The position numbers were made by a program, and so were the translations under genes. A stretch of 13,386 bases of DNA from JANLSE01 sp031362265 (GTDB lineage: Bacteria; Chloroflexota; Chloroflexia; Chloroflexales; Roseiflexaceae), in contig JANLSE010000137.1 in the NCBI GenBank assembly GCA_031362265.1, forward strand, positions 1 to 13,386, in the 5' to 3' direction. The notes under the pieces were generated by a model, which searched no databases, was not told where the DNA came from, and saw only the letters and a list, made by a program, of their open reading frames with translations. Below, in pieces: positions 8,111 through 13,386 of the stretch. The stretch's first letter is position 1, and each line of letters starts with the position of its first letter.

Positions 8111-8141
8111 GGCCAGCTCGCATACCGACGACGAGCTGACC
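8111..8141 (-). other. Intercistronic hairpin between binding-protein and permease genes
   Basis: CAGCTCG (8114-8120) and CGAGCTG (8132-8138) form a 7-bp stem with an 11-nt loop. Two more G-C pairs extend it (8111-8112 with 8140-8141) across a C/A mismatch. It lies between the TAG of the binding-protein gene and the dppB ribosome site. There is no T-tract. In importer operons a hairpin here commonly protects the upstream mRNA or lowers read-through, so that binding protein exceeds permease; that function is inferred here. Confidence 0.45.
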
Positions 8142-8159
8142 CCGACCATCATCGTACAT

Positions 8160-9878
8160 CTACTTAACTTTGGCGAAGCCCATCCACAGGAAGTTATCGG
8201 GGTTCATTGCGAACTCCAGCCGATCCGACTTGCCCATGGCGTCTTTCATCAGATAGAGGTAGACGTGTGGGTTTTCCTCGTTAATAAGCTCCTGTACCCG
8301 CAAATACTGTGCAGCGCGGGCCTTGGGATCCATATTAACTGCAGCCTCAGCGATCAGTTTCTCAGCCTCAGGGTTAACCCAGCCCGAGCGCTGCTTCTGG
8401 CCTACCTCGAACTCCTTGACGGTGATCCATGGATCGAAGAAGGAGTTACCGAGGGCATCCATGTAGATCTCTTGATTCTTGTTTGGGAAGTAGACTTTCT
8501 CACGGAAACTGGTTACGTCCATCACCTGCAAATCGATCTTTAGACCAACATCCTGAAGCATGGCAGTGATCGCTTCGGCCACCTCTTTCTGGTAGAGGAA
8601 GGCGGTCGAGGTATGGAAGGTCAGAGTCTCACCCTTGTACGATGACTTAGCCAGAAGCTCGCGTGCCTTATCAGGATTGTACTCACCGAACTGGTTGTAG
8701 AACTTGTCGCTTGAGCCGAGGGTCGGTGGTGTAATCCGGCTGAGGGTCGGAATACCCAGGCCATCGATCAACTCAATTAGTGTCTTACGGTCGATCGCCA
8801 GGCTGATTGCCTCACGAACAAGCGGGTCGCTAGTCGGTCCACTCCAGTCAAGCATGCCGCCCGATGGTGCTGTGCGCAGGGCCAACAGCAGCGTGCGATT
8901 GGTCAGATACTCCTCGACGGACGTGCCTTCGTTCGCGTTGACACGCTCCCAATCCTGCTTGGGCACACCAACCATCAGGTCGACATCACCAGCTAATAGG
9001 CTTGCGACCCTGGTCGAAACCTCAGGGATAGCACGGAATACCAGATTGTCGATGTCCGGCTTACCCTGCCAGTAGTTGGCATTCGCTACCAGCTTGATAT
9101 AGTCATCCTTCACCCACTCCGAGAAGGCGAAGGGGCCGGTGCCAATTGGCTTATATTCGGCACCGCTCTCCTTCTGGGCCTTACCGGCTACAGGTGCCTG
9201 GATTCCACAACCTGTTCCCGAGATTTTGCTCATCATCGCTGGTTCAGGCTGCGCCGTAACGAAGTCGACGGTGTAAGGGTCGACTGCTGTCACCTCTTTG
9301 ATGAACGTCCACTGCGGATAGGTGATCATGGTATCATCGGCAAGGATGCGCTGGTAGGTCCAGACCACAGCGTCAGCGTTGAAGGGCTCACCGTTATGGA
9401 ATGTGACGCCCTGGCGCAACTTGAAGCGCCAGGTAGTTGAGTTGGTATTCTCATACGACTCGGCCAGCCAGGGTGTAAACTCAGCGGTCGCACGATCTCG
9501 CCAGACCAGACAGTCAAAGATGTTCATGTGGATCCATGTCGCAGCAATTGCCCAGTCGGTCGGTGGATCGAGCGAGGTTACTAGCTCAACCATGCCGATC
9601 GTCGCGGTCTTCCCGCCTTCTGCGGCAGGTGCTGTCGTGGGTTCTGGAACGGCGGTCGCTACTGCCTCGGTGGGCGCAGGAACCGTGGGAGCGGGAGCTG
9701 TGGTTGGTACTGGGACGGCGGTAGCATCTGCGACAACGGGGACAGCAGTCGGTGCTGGAGCGGCAGGCGCTGCACCACCACAAGCACCTAGAGTGAACAG
9801 GATCAGCGAGAGTAGCAACAGTGAACGAGCGTTGCTCCAGCGATTGAGCCGACGTGATCTTCCCAGGAGTGTAGCCAT
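8160..9878 (-). CDS. Peptide-type ABC transporter solute-binding lipoprotein (SBP family 5)
   Basis: From the ATG at 9878 this is a 572-residue extracytoplasmic binding protein of the DppA/OppA class (SBP_bac_5) that should deliver substrate to the two permeases encoded next. A basic N-terminus and the helix SLLLLSLILFTL lead to the lipobox LGAC (30-33), so Cys33 is probably lipidated. Residues about 36-88 are a low-complexity Ala/Pro/Thr/Val linker, then the folded domain begins near TATIGMVELVTSLDPP. TTWRFKLRQGVTFHNGEPFN (148-167) is the classic family signature. The end FLWMGFAKVK is normal. The frame stays open upstream to 10076, but that extension reads through repeat DNA, would bury the signal peptide 66 residues in, and AGAAAGGG sits 10 nt before ATG 9878. 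The ligand is unknown. Confidence 0.94.
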   Translation of the reverse strand: MATLLGRSRRLNRWSNARSLLLLSLILFTLGACGGAAPAAPAPTAVPVVADATAVPVPTTAPAPTVPAPTEAVATAVPEPTTAPAAEGGKTATIGMVELVTSLDPPTDWAIAATWIHMNIFDCLVWRDRATAEFTPWLAESYENTNSTTWRFKLRQGVTFHNGEPFNADAVVWTYQRILADDTMITYPQWTFIKEVTAVDPYTVDFVTAQPEPAMMSKISGTGCGIQAPVAGKAQKESGAEYKPIGTGPFAFSEWVKDDYIKLVANANYWQGKPDIDNLVFRAIPEVSTRVASLLAGDVDLMVGVPKQDWERVNANEGTSVEEYLTNRTLLLALRTAPSGGMLDWSGPTSDPLVREAISLAIDRKTLIELIDGLGIPTLSRITPPTLGSSDKFYNQFGEYNPDKARELLAKSSYKGETLTFHTSTAFLYQKEVAEAITAMLQDVGLKIDLQVMDVTSFREKVYFPNKNQEIYMDALGNSFFDPWITVKEFEVGQKQRSGWVNPEAEKLIAEAAVNMDPKARAAQYLRVQELINEENPHVYLYLMKDAMGKSDRLEFAMNPDNFLWMGFAKVK

Positions 9879-9888
9879 AACGGTTGTT

Positions 9889-9896
9889 CCCTTTCT
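9889..9896 (-). promoter_or_regulatory. Ribosome binding site of binding-protein gene
   Basis: AGAAAGGG on the minus strand, 10 nt before ATG 9878. It supports the start that places the lipoprotein signal peptide at the N-terminus. Confidence 0.6.
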
Positions 9897-9945
9897 AATG
9901 TGGTCAACACCAGACCCCAAAAATGTAGGAGGTAGTGTAGGCGTA

Positions 9946-9964
9946 GTTACCACTTCTGGGTAAC
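9946..9964 (-). other. Small inverted repeat in the hyuA / binding-protein gap
   Basis: GTTACC (9946-9951) and GGTAAC (9959-9964) flank 7 nt. It is a short potential hairpin without a T-tract, in the 130-nt gap upstream of the binding-protein gene. It could be an mRNA processing or protein site. The evidence is weak. Confidence 0.25.
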
Positions 9965-9969
9965 CGCCC

Positions 9970-10024
9970 CATGTCCATGGACTTTGTCGACCATCATTGG
10001 TCTTCCACCTACCGTCCTTTGTCC
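9970..10024 (-). repeat. Degenerate heptad-type repeat between hyuA and binding-protein gene
   Basis: Read on the minus strand the stretch divides into 7-nt units such as GGACAAA, GGACGGT, AGGTGGA, AGACCAA, TGATGGT, CGACAAA, GTCCATG and GACATGG, which are variants of a purine-rich heptad. In frame it would read WTKDGRWKTNDGRQ. From memory, tandem units of this style (WTxDGRW and similar) are dispersed between genes in Chloroflexota genomes. It contains the palindrome GTCCATGGAC (9973-9982) and a 5-bp stem GACCA/TGGTC (9989-10002). Its proximal end covers the last codons and stop of hyuA. Confidence 0.5.
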
Positions 10025-12129
10025 AACATAAAGATGGCCCGAAGATTTGCGAAGCGATCGACAGCGACCTCAGCACCTGGGCCGATTACCGCTGTGGAGT
10101 CCTTCTCTTCCACAATCGCTGGCCCAGTGAAGCTCATCCCAGCCGTGAGCAACTCGCGGTCGTAGACAGGGGCGTGCACAAATCCTCCAAGTTCGGCAAA
10201 GTAAGCCAGACGTTGCCCCTTTTTCGCATTATCGGCGAGGCACGCCTCTATGGGGGTTTCGCGAAGCTGCACACGTGGGCGCGGGCCAGTCGCTGTCAGC
10301 CGACAGGTGATAAGCTCAAGCGCTAGGTGGCGATGAGCATGGCCGTAGATGCCAGCATAGAAATCATAGAAGTACGGGCGGAGTGTGGTATCGAGATCGA
10401 CCTCGGCCAGGCATGGGTAAAGCAGTGGTAGTGAGATTTCGTGACCTTGTCCGGTGTGGCGCAGATCTGCCTGACGTAGGAATACCATCTCCTCATCAGC
10501 AACTCCTGCCTCGCTGAGCATAGCGTGACCCTCAGCCTCAAGCTCGCTATAGATGGTATCGAGATCCGGCAGTAGTTCAGAAGTGAGCTTAGCCACGAAG
10601 CTACGTGCGAAATCGAATGATGCAGGTGCCGTCAAGAAACCGAGAGCTGAGGTCACCCCCGCACTTGCGGGAACGATGTAGCCGCGCATCTTTAGTGCCC
10701 GCGCGATCTGGTGCGCATGGATAGGGCCCGCACCGCCGAATGCCATCAACATGAGTCGTCGTGGGTCAGCGCCACGCTCGGCCACATGAATGCGGGTCGC
10801 CGAGATCATGCTCTCGTTGACGACCTGATGGACGCCATTGGCCGCCACAATCGGATCAACTCCCAGCGGGCCAGCGATGTGTGTCGCGATTGCCTGTTCG
10901 GCGGCGGCAACATCGAGCTGCATGCGCCCACCCAGGAAGTAATCCGGGTTGAGGTAGCCCAGCAATAGATTAGCGTCCGTCACCGTCGGCGAGGTACCGC
11001 CAAACCCATAGCAAGCAGGCCCAGGGTCGGCACCGGCTGAGTCAGGTCCGACCTTGAGCAGCCCGAGCTCATTGATCCGGGCGATCGAGCCGCCGCCTGC
11101 GCCAATCTCAATCAACTCGATCGCTGGGATTCGCACTGGTAGTCCTGAGCCGCGCTTGAAGCGGTGGACCCGCGCCACTTCAAACGTACTCGTCATTGTC
11201 GGGCGGCCACCTTTGATTAGGCACATCTTTGCAGTAGTGCCGCCCATATCGAAGGAGACTAGGCTCTGCTCACCCACGACCTCACCATAGAAAATGGCTG
11301 CCAGTACCCCTGCCGCTGGCCCTGATTCGAGTAGGCGTACTGGGAAGCGGCTGGCAGTCTCCACAGTACCGGTTCCACCGCTCGATAGCATTAGGTACAA
11401 CCGCCGCTCGAAGCCAATCGCACGGAGTTGCTGCTCCAGCTGTGATAAGTAGCGCTCAGTGAGCGGTTGAACATAGGCATTGACAACCGTGGTGGACATG
11501 CGCTCGTATTCACGAATCTCGGGGGCGACTTCGGATGAGAGGGAGACACTGACGTTTGGTAGCTGGGCTTGCAGCCAATCCCGAATCAACTGCTCATGGG
11601 TCGGGTTACGATAGGAGTGAAGTAGGCAGACTGCCACAGCTTCGACCGCTTCGCGCTTGAGTATGGCTGTGAGCGGATCAAGCCCCGCACTATCGAGTGG
11701 TGTGACAACCTCTCCCCGCCCATTGAGCCGCTCGTCAACCTCAAGACGAAGAGGACGTGGAACCAGTGGTTGCGGCAGAACTAACAGGAGGTCGTAGATG
11801 TCATAGCGCATCTCCTTCGCGATTTCTAACACATCACGAAAGCCGCGGGTGGTAATAAAGGCGGTCTTTGCCCCTTTGCGCTCGATCAGGGCATTCGTGA
11901 TCAAAGTTGTACCATGGATGGCGGTTTCGATCGTGTGACCTGGGGCCGACACTTGGTCGAGCAGACCACGCACGCCCTCCATCACCGCTGCTGCCGGGTC
12001 ATGTGGTGTAGTCAGTGTCTTATAACTCGTGATCTCACCAGTGCGATCATCAATGAGCACAAAGTCGGTGAAGGTACCGCCAATGTCAAAGCCAAGTCGA
12101 TAACACCTGCTCTCGCTGTTCTGGGCCAT
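10009..12129 (-). CDS. hyuA: Hydantoinase A / oxoprolinase family protein (HyuA), first gene of the operon
   Basis: This 706-residue HyuA is the ATP-binding subunit of the hydantoinase/oxoprolinase/acetone carboxylase superfamily, with an ASKHA (actin-like) nucleotide fold. Visible motifs are FDIGGTFTD (14-22, phosphate 1), HGTTLITNAL (72-81), ESGPAAG (268-274), FDMGGTTAK (293-301, phosphate 2), GAGGGSIA (343-350), GPDSAGADPGPACYG (361-375), AFGGAGPIHAHQ (463-474) and DLRHTGQGHE (555-564). The frame is open upstream to 12231, but the family starts just before RLGFDIGG and GAGG stands 5 nt before ATG 12129, so I choose that start. The last residues, MLDKGR, are encoded by the edge of a heptad repeat and look added to a normal end at DRFANLRAIF. 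It should pair with one or more of the three HyuB proteins encoded downstream. Confidence 0.93.
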   Translation of the reverse strand: MAQNSESRCYRLGFDIGGTFTDFVLIDDRTGEITSYKTLTTPHDPAAAVMEGVRGLLDQVSAPGHTIETAIHGTTLITNALIERKGAKTAFITTRGFRDVLEIAKEMRYDIYDLLLVLPQPLVPRPLRLEVDERLNGRGEVVTPLDSAGLDPLTAILKREAVEAVAVCLLHSYRNPTHEQLIRDWLQAQLPNVSVSLSSEVAPEIREYERMSTTVVNAYVQPLTERYLSQLEQQLRAIGFERRLYLMLSSGGTGTVETASRFPVRLLESGPAAGVLAAIFYGEVVGEQSLVSFDMGGTTAKMCLIKGGRPTMTSTFEVARVHRFKRGSGLPVRIPAIELIEIGAGGGSIARINELGLLKVGPDSAGADPGPACYGFGGTSPTVTDANLLLGYLNPDYFLGGRMQLDVAAAEQAIATHIAGPLGVDPIVAANGVHQVVNESMISATRIHVAERGADPRRLMLMAFGGAGPIHAHQIARALKMRGYIVPASAGVTSALGFLTAPASFDFARSFVAKLTSELLPDLDTIYSELEAEGHAMLSEAGVADEEMVFLRQADLRHTGQGHEISLPLLYPCLAEVDLDTTLRPYFYDFYAGIYGHAHRHLALELITCRLTATGPRPRVQLRETPIEACLADNAKKGQRLAYFAELGGFVHAPVYDRELLTAGMSFTGPAIVEEKDSTAVIGPGAEVAVDRFANLRAIFMLDKGR

Positions 12130-12134
12130 ACCAT

Positions 12135-12138
12135 CCTC
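12135..12138 (-). promoter_or_regulatory. Ribosome binding site deciding the hyuA start
   Basis: GAGG on the minus strand, 5 nt before ATG 12129 and directly ahead of the conserved N-terminus. A second purine-rich AGAGG at 12149-12153 is too far away for this start. Confidence 0.5.
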
Positions 12139-12224
12139 GTATATTATTCCTCTGGTGTGGTGCAAGGACATTGAGTTGCTGGAGTGAGCGCGCAGTTTTT
12201 GCATCAGTGTATCAACACGACTGC

Positions 12225-12285
12225 CCTGCACCGTGCCTGCACCGGACCATACGGTATACCGCAGATAACGTAGACCAAACTACGT
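12225..12285 (-). other. Leader repeats and hairpin upstream of the operon hyuA
   Basis: The segment holds two copies of CCTGCACCG (12225-12233 and 12236-12244, 11-nt period), the perfect 10-bp palindrome CGGTATACCG (12252-12261) and a 6-bp stem ACGTAG/CTACGT around a 6-nt loop (12268-12285). All lie in the predicted 5' untranslated leader of the eight-gene operon. They do not match a riboswitch I know; they could bind a protein or fold in the mRNA. Confidence 0.3.
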
Positions 12286-12360
12286 ATTCAGCTACGGATA
12301 CAAACGCCTACGGCCAAGAGAGAACGTCATCGTGAGAGCAATTGGTTGAGTATGACCGCG

Positions 12361-12389
12361 AATATAACATATGTAAATCAGTTTGTCAA
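12361..12389 (-). promoter_or_regulatory. Sigma70-type promoter of the eight-gene operon
   Basis: Read on the minus strand, TTGACA (12384-12389) is separated by exactly 17 nt from TATATT (12361-12366). This is a perfect -35 and a 5/6 -10 at optimal spacing. Transcription should start near 12354, leaving a leader of about 225 nt before ATG 12129. Confidence 0.72.
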
Positions 12390-12402
12390 CTGTCAACAGT
12401 TG
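12387..12402. promoter_or_regulatory. Candidate operator palindrome between the divergent promoters
   Basis: CAACTGT-CA-ACAGTTG has perfect 7-bp arms with a 2-bp centre. It overlaps the last 3 bp of the minus-strand -35 box and ends 2 bp before the plus-strand -35 box, so a dimeric regulator bound here would touch both promoters. The regulator is not encoded in the window and its family cannot be named from the site. Confidence 0.5.
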
Positions 12403-12404
12403 CC

Positions 12405-12434
12405 TTGACAAGCCAGTAATAGTCATGGTATATT
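12405..12434 (+). promoter_or_regulatory. Sigma70-type promoter of the divergent hyuA
   Basis: TTGACA (12405-12410) is followed after 18 nt by TATATT (12429-12434), a perfect -35 and a 5/6 -10. The start should fall near 12441, about 104 nt before ATG 12545. It mirrors the minus-strand promoter, with 15 bp between the two -35 boxes. Confidence 0.68.
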
Positions 12435-12534
12435 CTCGGCACACACGAATCCTGATGATTTGTCTACATATGTTTGAGGCTGCGGTCTCCGACTAAACCT
12501 CTGACCTACGGTTGTCATCCTTACCAGCGTTGCT

Positions 12535-12540
12535 AGGAGA
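12535..12540 (+). promoter_or_regulatory. Ribosome binding site of the divergent hyuA
   Basis: AGGAGA, with 4 nt between it and ATG 12545: a strong site that fixes the start. Confidence 0.75.
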
Positions 12541-12544
12541 TACT

Positions 12545-13386
12545 ATGACTATTCAGGTGAGCTACCGCTTTGGCTTCGATATTGGTGGTACGTTCACCGA
12601 TTTTGTGCTCTGCAATATGCAGACCGGCGAGCTTCACACATACAAAACGCTCACCACACAAAACGATCCTACCCGCGCTGTTATTGAAGGTTGGAATGCA
12701 CTGCTTGGAGAGGTGAAAGCCGAGGGAAGCCAGGTCGAGCTTAGCATTCACGGTACGACTTTGATCACAAATGCGCTGATCGAGCGCCGTGGCGCACAGG
12801 TGATTCTGATCACAACCTCTGGATTTGCTGACACTCTTGATACACAGCGCGAGATGCGCTATGACATCTACGACCTTCACTCACCCCCTGTCAGCCCACT
12901 TGTAGCGCGCAATATGCGCTGCGAGGTCGAGGAACGAATGAACTCATTCGGTGAGGCCATAACGCCGCTGAGTGAGGCGTCGCTTGAGGCGATCGCTGAA
13001 TTTGTCGAGAAAAGCCTCCCACAGGCGGCGGCGATCTGTTTTCTGCATGCCTATCGGAACGGGACCCACGAGCAGCAGACAGCGGCATTTCTGGCGCAAC
13101 GCTTTCCGCAGCTGGCACTCTCGCTCTCCTCGGAGGTCGCACCTGAGATCCGTGAGTATGAGCGCATGTCCACCACGGTCGCCAATGCCTATGTCCAGCC
13201 GCTGGCAGAGCGCTATCTGCTCAGCCTGGAAACGCAACTGCAGGGCCTTGGCTACCCGCGCGACCTGTATCTGATGCTCTCCTCGGGTGGCATTACGGTT
13301 GCGGATACGGCTGCGCGCTTCCCGATCCGTATGGTCGAGAGTGGCCCCGCCGCGGGCGCATTGGCAGCGATCTTCTACGGCCAAGT
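12545..13386 (+). CDS. hyuA: Hydantoinase A / oxoprolinase family protein (second HyuA), N-terminal part, cut by window end
   Basis: The frame opens at an ATG with a strong ribosome site and runs to the window edge without a stop, giving 280 residues of an expected 700 or so. It is a paralog of the operon HyuA and stays collinear with it. FDIGGTFTD (11-19) is the phosphate-1 loop, followed by HGTTLITNALIERRG, EMRYDIYDL, SSEVAPEIREYERMSTTV, LYLMLSSGG and finally ESGPAAGALAAIFYGQ. Differences concentrate in the region after EMRYDIYDL, where this copy has HSPPVSPLVARNMRCEVEER. It is transcribed away from the main operon by the mirrored promoter. It may be an alternative ATPase subunit for the three HyuB proteins or the head of a second hyu operon beyond the window. 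No frameshift is visible. Confidence 0.92.
   Translation, partial: MTIQVSYRFGFDIGGTFTDFVLCNMQTGELHTYKTLTTQNDPTRAVIEGWNALLGEVKAEGSQVELSIHGTTLITNALIERRGAQVILITTSGFADTLDTQREMRYDIYDLHSPPVSPLVARNMRCEVEERMNSFGEAITPLSEASLEAIAEFVEKSLPQAAAICFLHAYRNGTHEQQTAAFLAQRFPQLALSLSSEVAPEIREYERMSTTVANAYVQPLAERYLLSLETQLQGLGYPRDLYLMLSSGGITVADTAARFPIRMVESGPAAGALAAIFYGQ

Larger units (their letters stand above)
12130..12544. promoter_or_regulatory. Divergent control region between the two hyuA genes
   Basis: This 415-bp gap carries the start signals of both transcription units. From the minus-strand side it holds a leader of about 225 nt (12130-12354) with several small inverted and direct repeats. An AT-rich core follows with two back-to-back promoters and a palindrome (12361-12434), then a plus-strand leader of about 104 nt. 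No credible gene lies in it: the open frame that extends hyuA to 12231 is better explained as leader. Confidence 0.75.

Noticed and set aside
9379..9963. Plus-strand frame of 194 codons rich in Gly/Ala/Val
   Set aside because: It is the antisense of the low-complexity linker of the binding protein, which produces a long stop-free frame by composition alone.
9879..10076. N-terminal extension of the binding protein by 66 residues
   Set aside because: It reads through repeat DNA and the end of hyuA, would bury the lipoprotein signal peptide, and the ATG at 9878 has its own ribosome site.
12130..12231. N-terminal extension of the operon HyuA by 34 residues
   Set aside because: The residues before MAQNSESRCYRLGFDIGG do not look like the family, and GAGG precedes the internal ATG. 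It is more likely leader.
12533..13384. Minus-strand frames under the second hyuA
   Set aside because: They are shadows of the plus-strand hyuA, which has motifs, a promoter and a ribosome site.
1..13386. CRISPR array, insertion sequence or phage-type attachment site
   Set aside because: No regularly spaced direct repeats, no transposase and no paired terminal repeats were seen. The IstB resemblance of the first gene is shared with helicase loaders.

Overview
The window is a moderately GC-rich bacterial chromosome segment, probably from the Chloroflexota. That placement rests on two features I recognise from the phylum: a long Ala/Pro/Thr/Val-rich linker after the lipoprotein cysteine of the solute-binding protein, and a degenerate heptad-type DNA repeat (readable as WTKDGRWKTNDGRQ) between two genes. 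It is an inference from recall, not a database result.

Layout. Positions 3-257 (+) hold the C-terminal end of a DnaC/IstB-type AAA+ ATPase. Positions 258-465 are a convergent intergenic gap with two strong hairpins. From 12129 down to 466, all on the minus strand, lies one tightly packed eight-gene operon: hyuA, peptide-type solute-binding lipoprotein, dppB-like permease, dppC-like permease, DUF1028 protein, then three tandem hyuB genes. Most gaps are under 30 nt and one junction is an ATGA overlap. A divergent 415-bp region (12130-12544) separates this operon from a second hyuA on the plus strand (12545 to the window end, incomplete).

How the genes may work together. HyuA and HyuB are the ATP-binding and partner subunits of the hydantoinase/oxoprolinase/acetone carboxylase superfamily, which act on cyclic amides or, as carboxylases, on ketones. 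Here three HyuB and at least two HyuA subunits are encoded together with a peptide/opine-type ABC importer and a DUF1028 protein. This suggests uptake and ATP-driven opening or carboxylation of an imported small molecule, perhaps a cyclic amide. The substrate cannot be read from the sequence. No importer ATPase and no regulator is encoded in the window.

The best non-coding signal is in the divergent region. Two near-consensus sigma70-type promoters stand back to back (TTGACA-17-TATATT on minus, TTGACA-18-TATATT on plus), with their -35 boxes 15 bp apart. A 7+7 bp palindrome (CAACTGT-CA-ACAGTTG) lies between them and overlaps one. This looks like a shared operator that co-regulates both hyuA transcription units.
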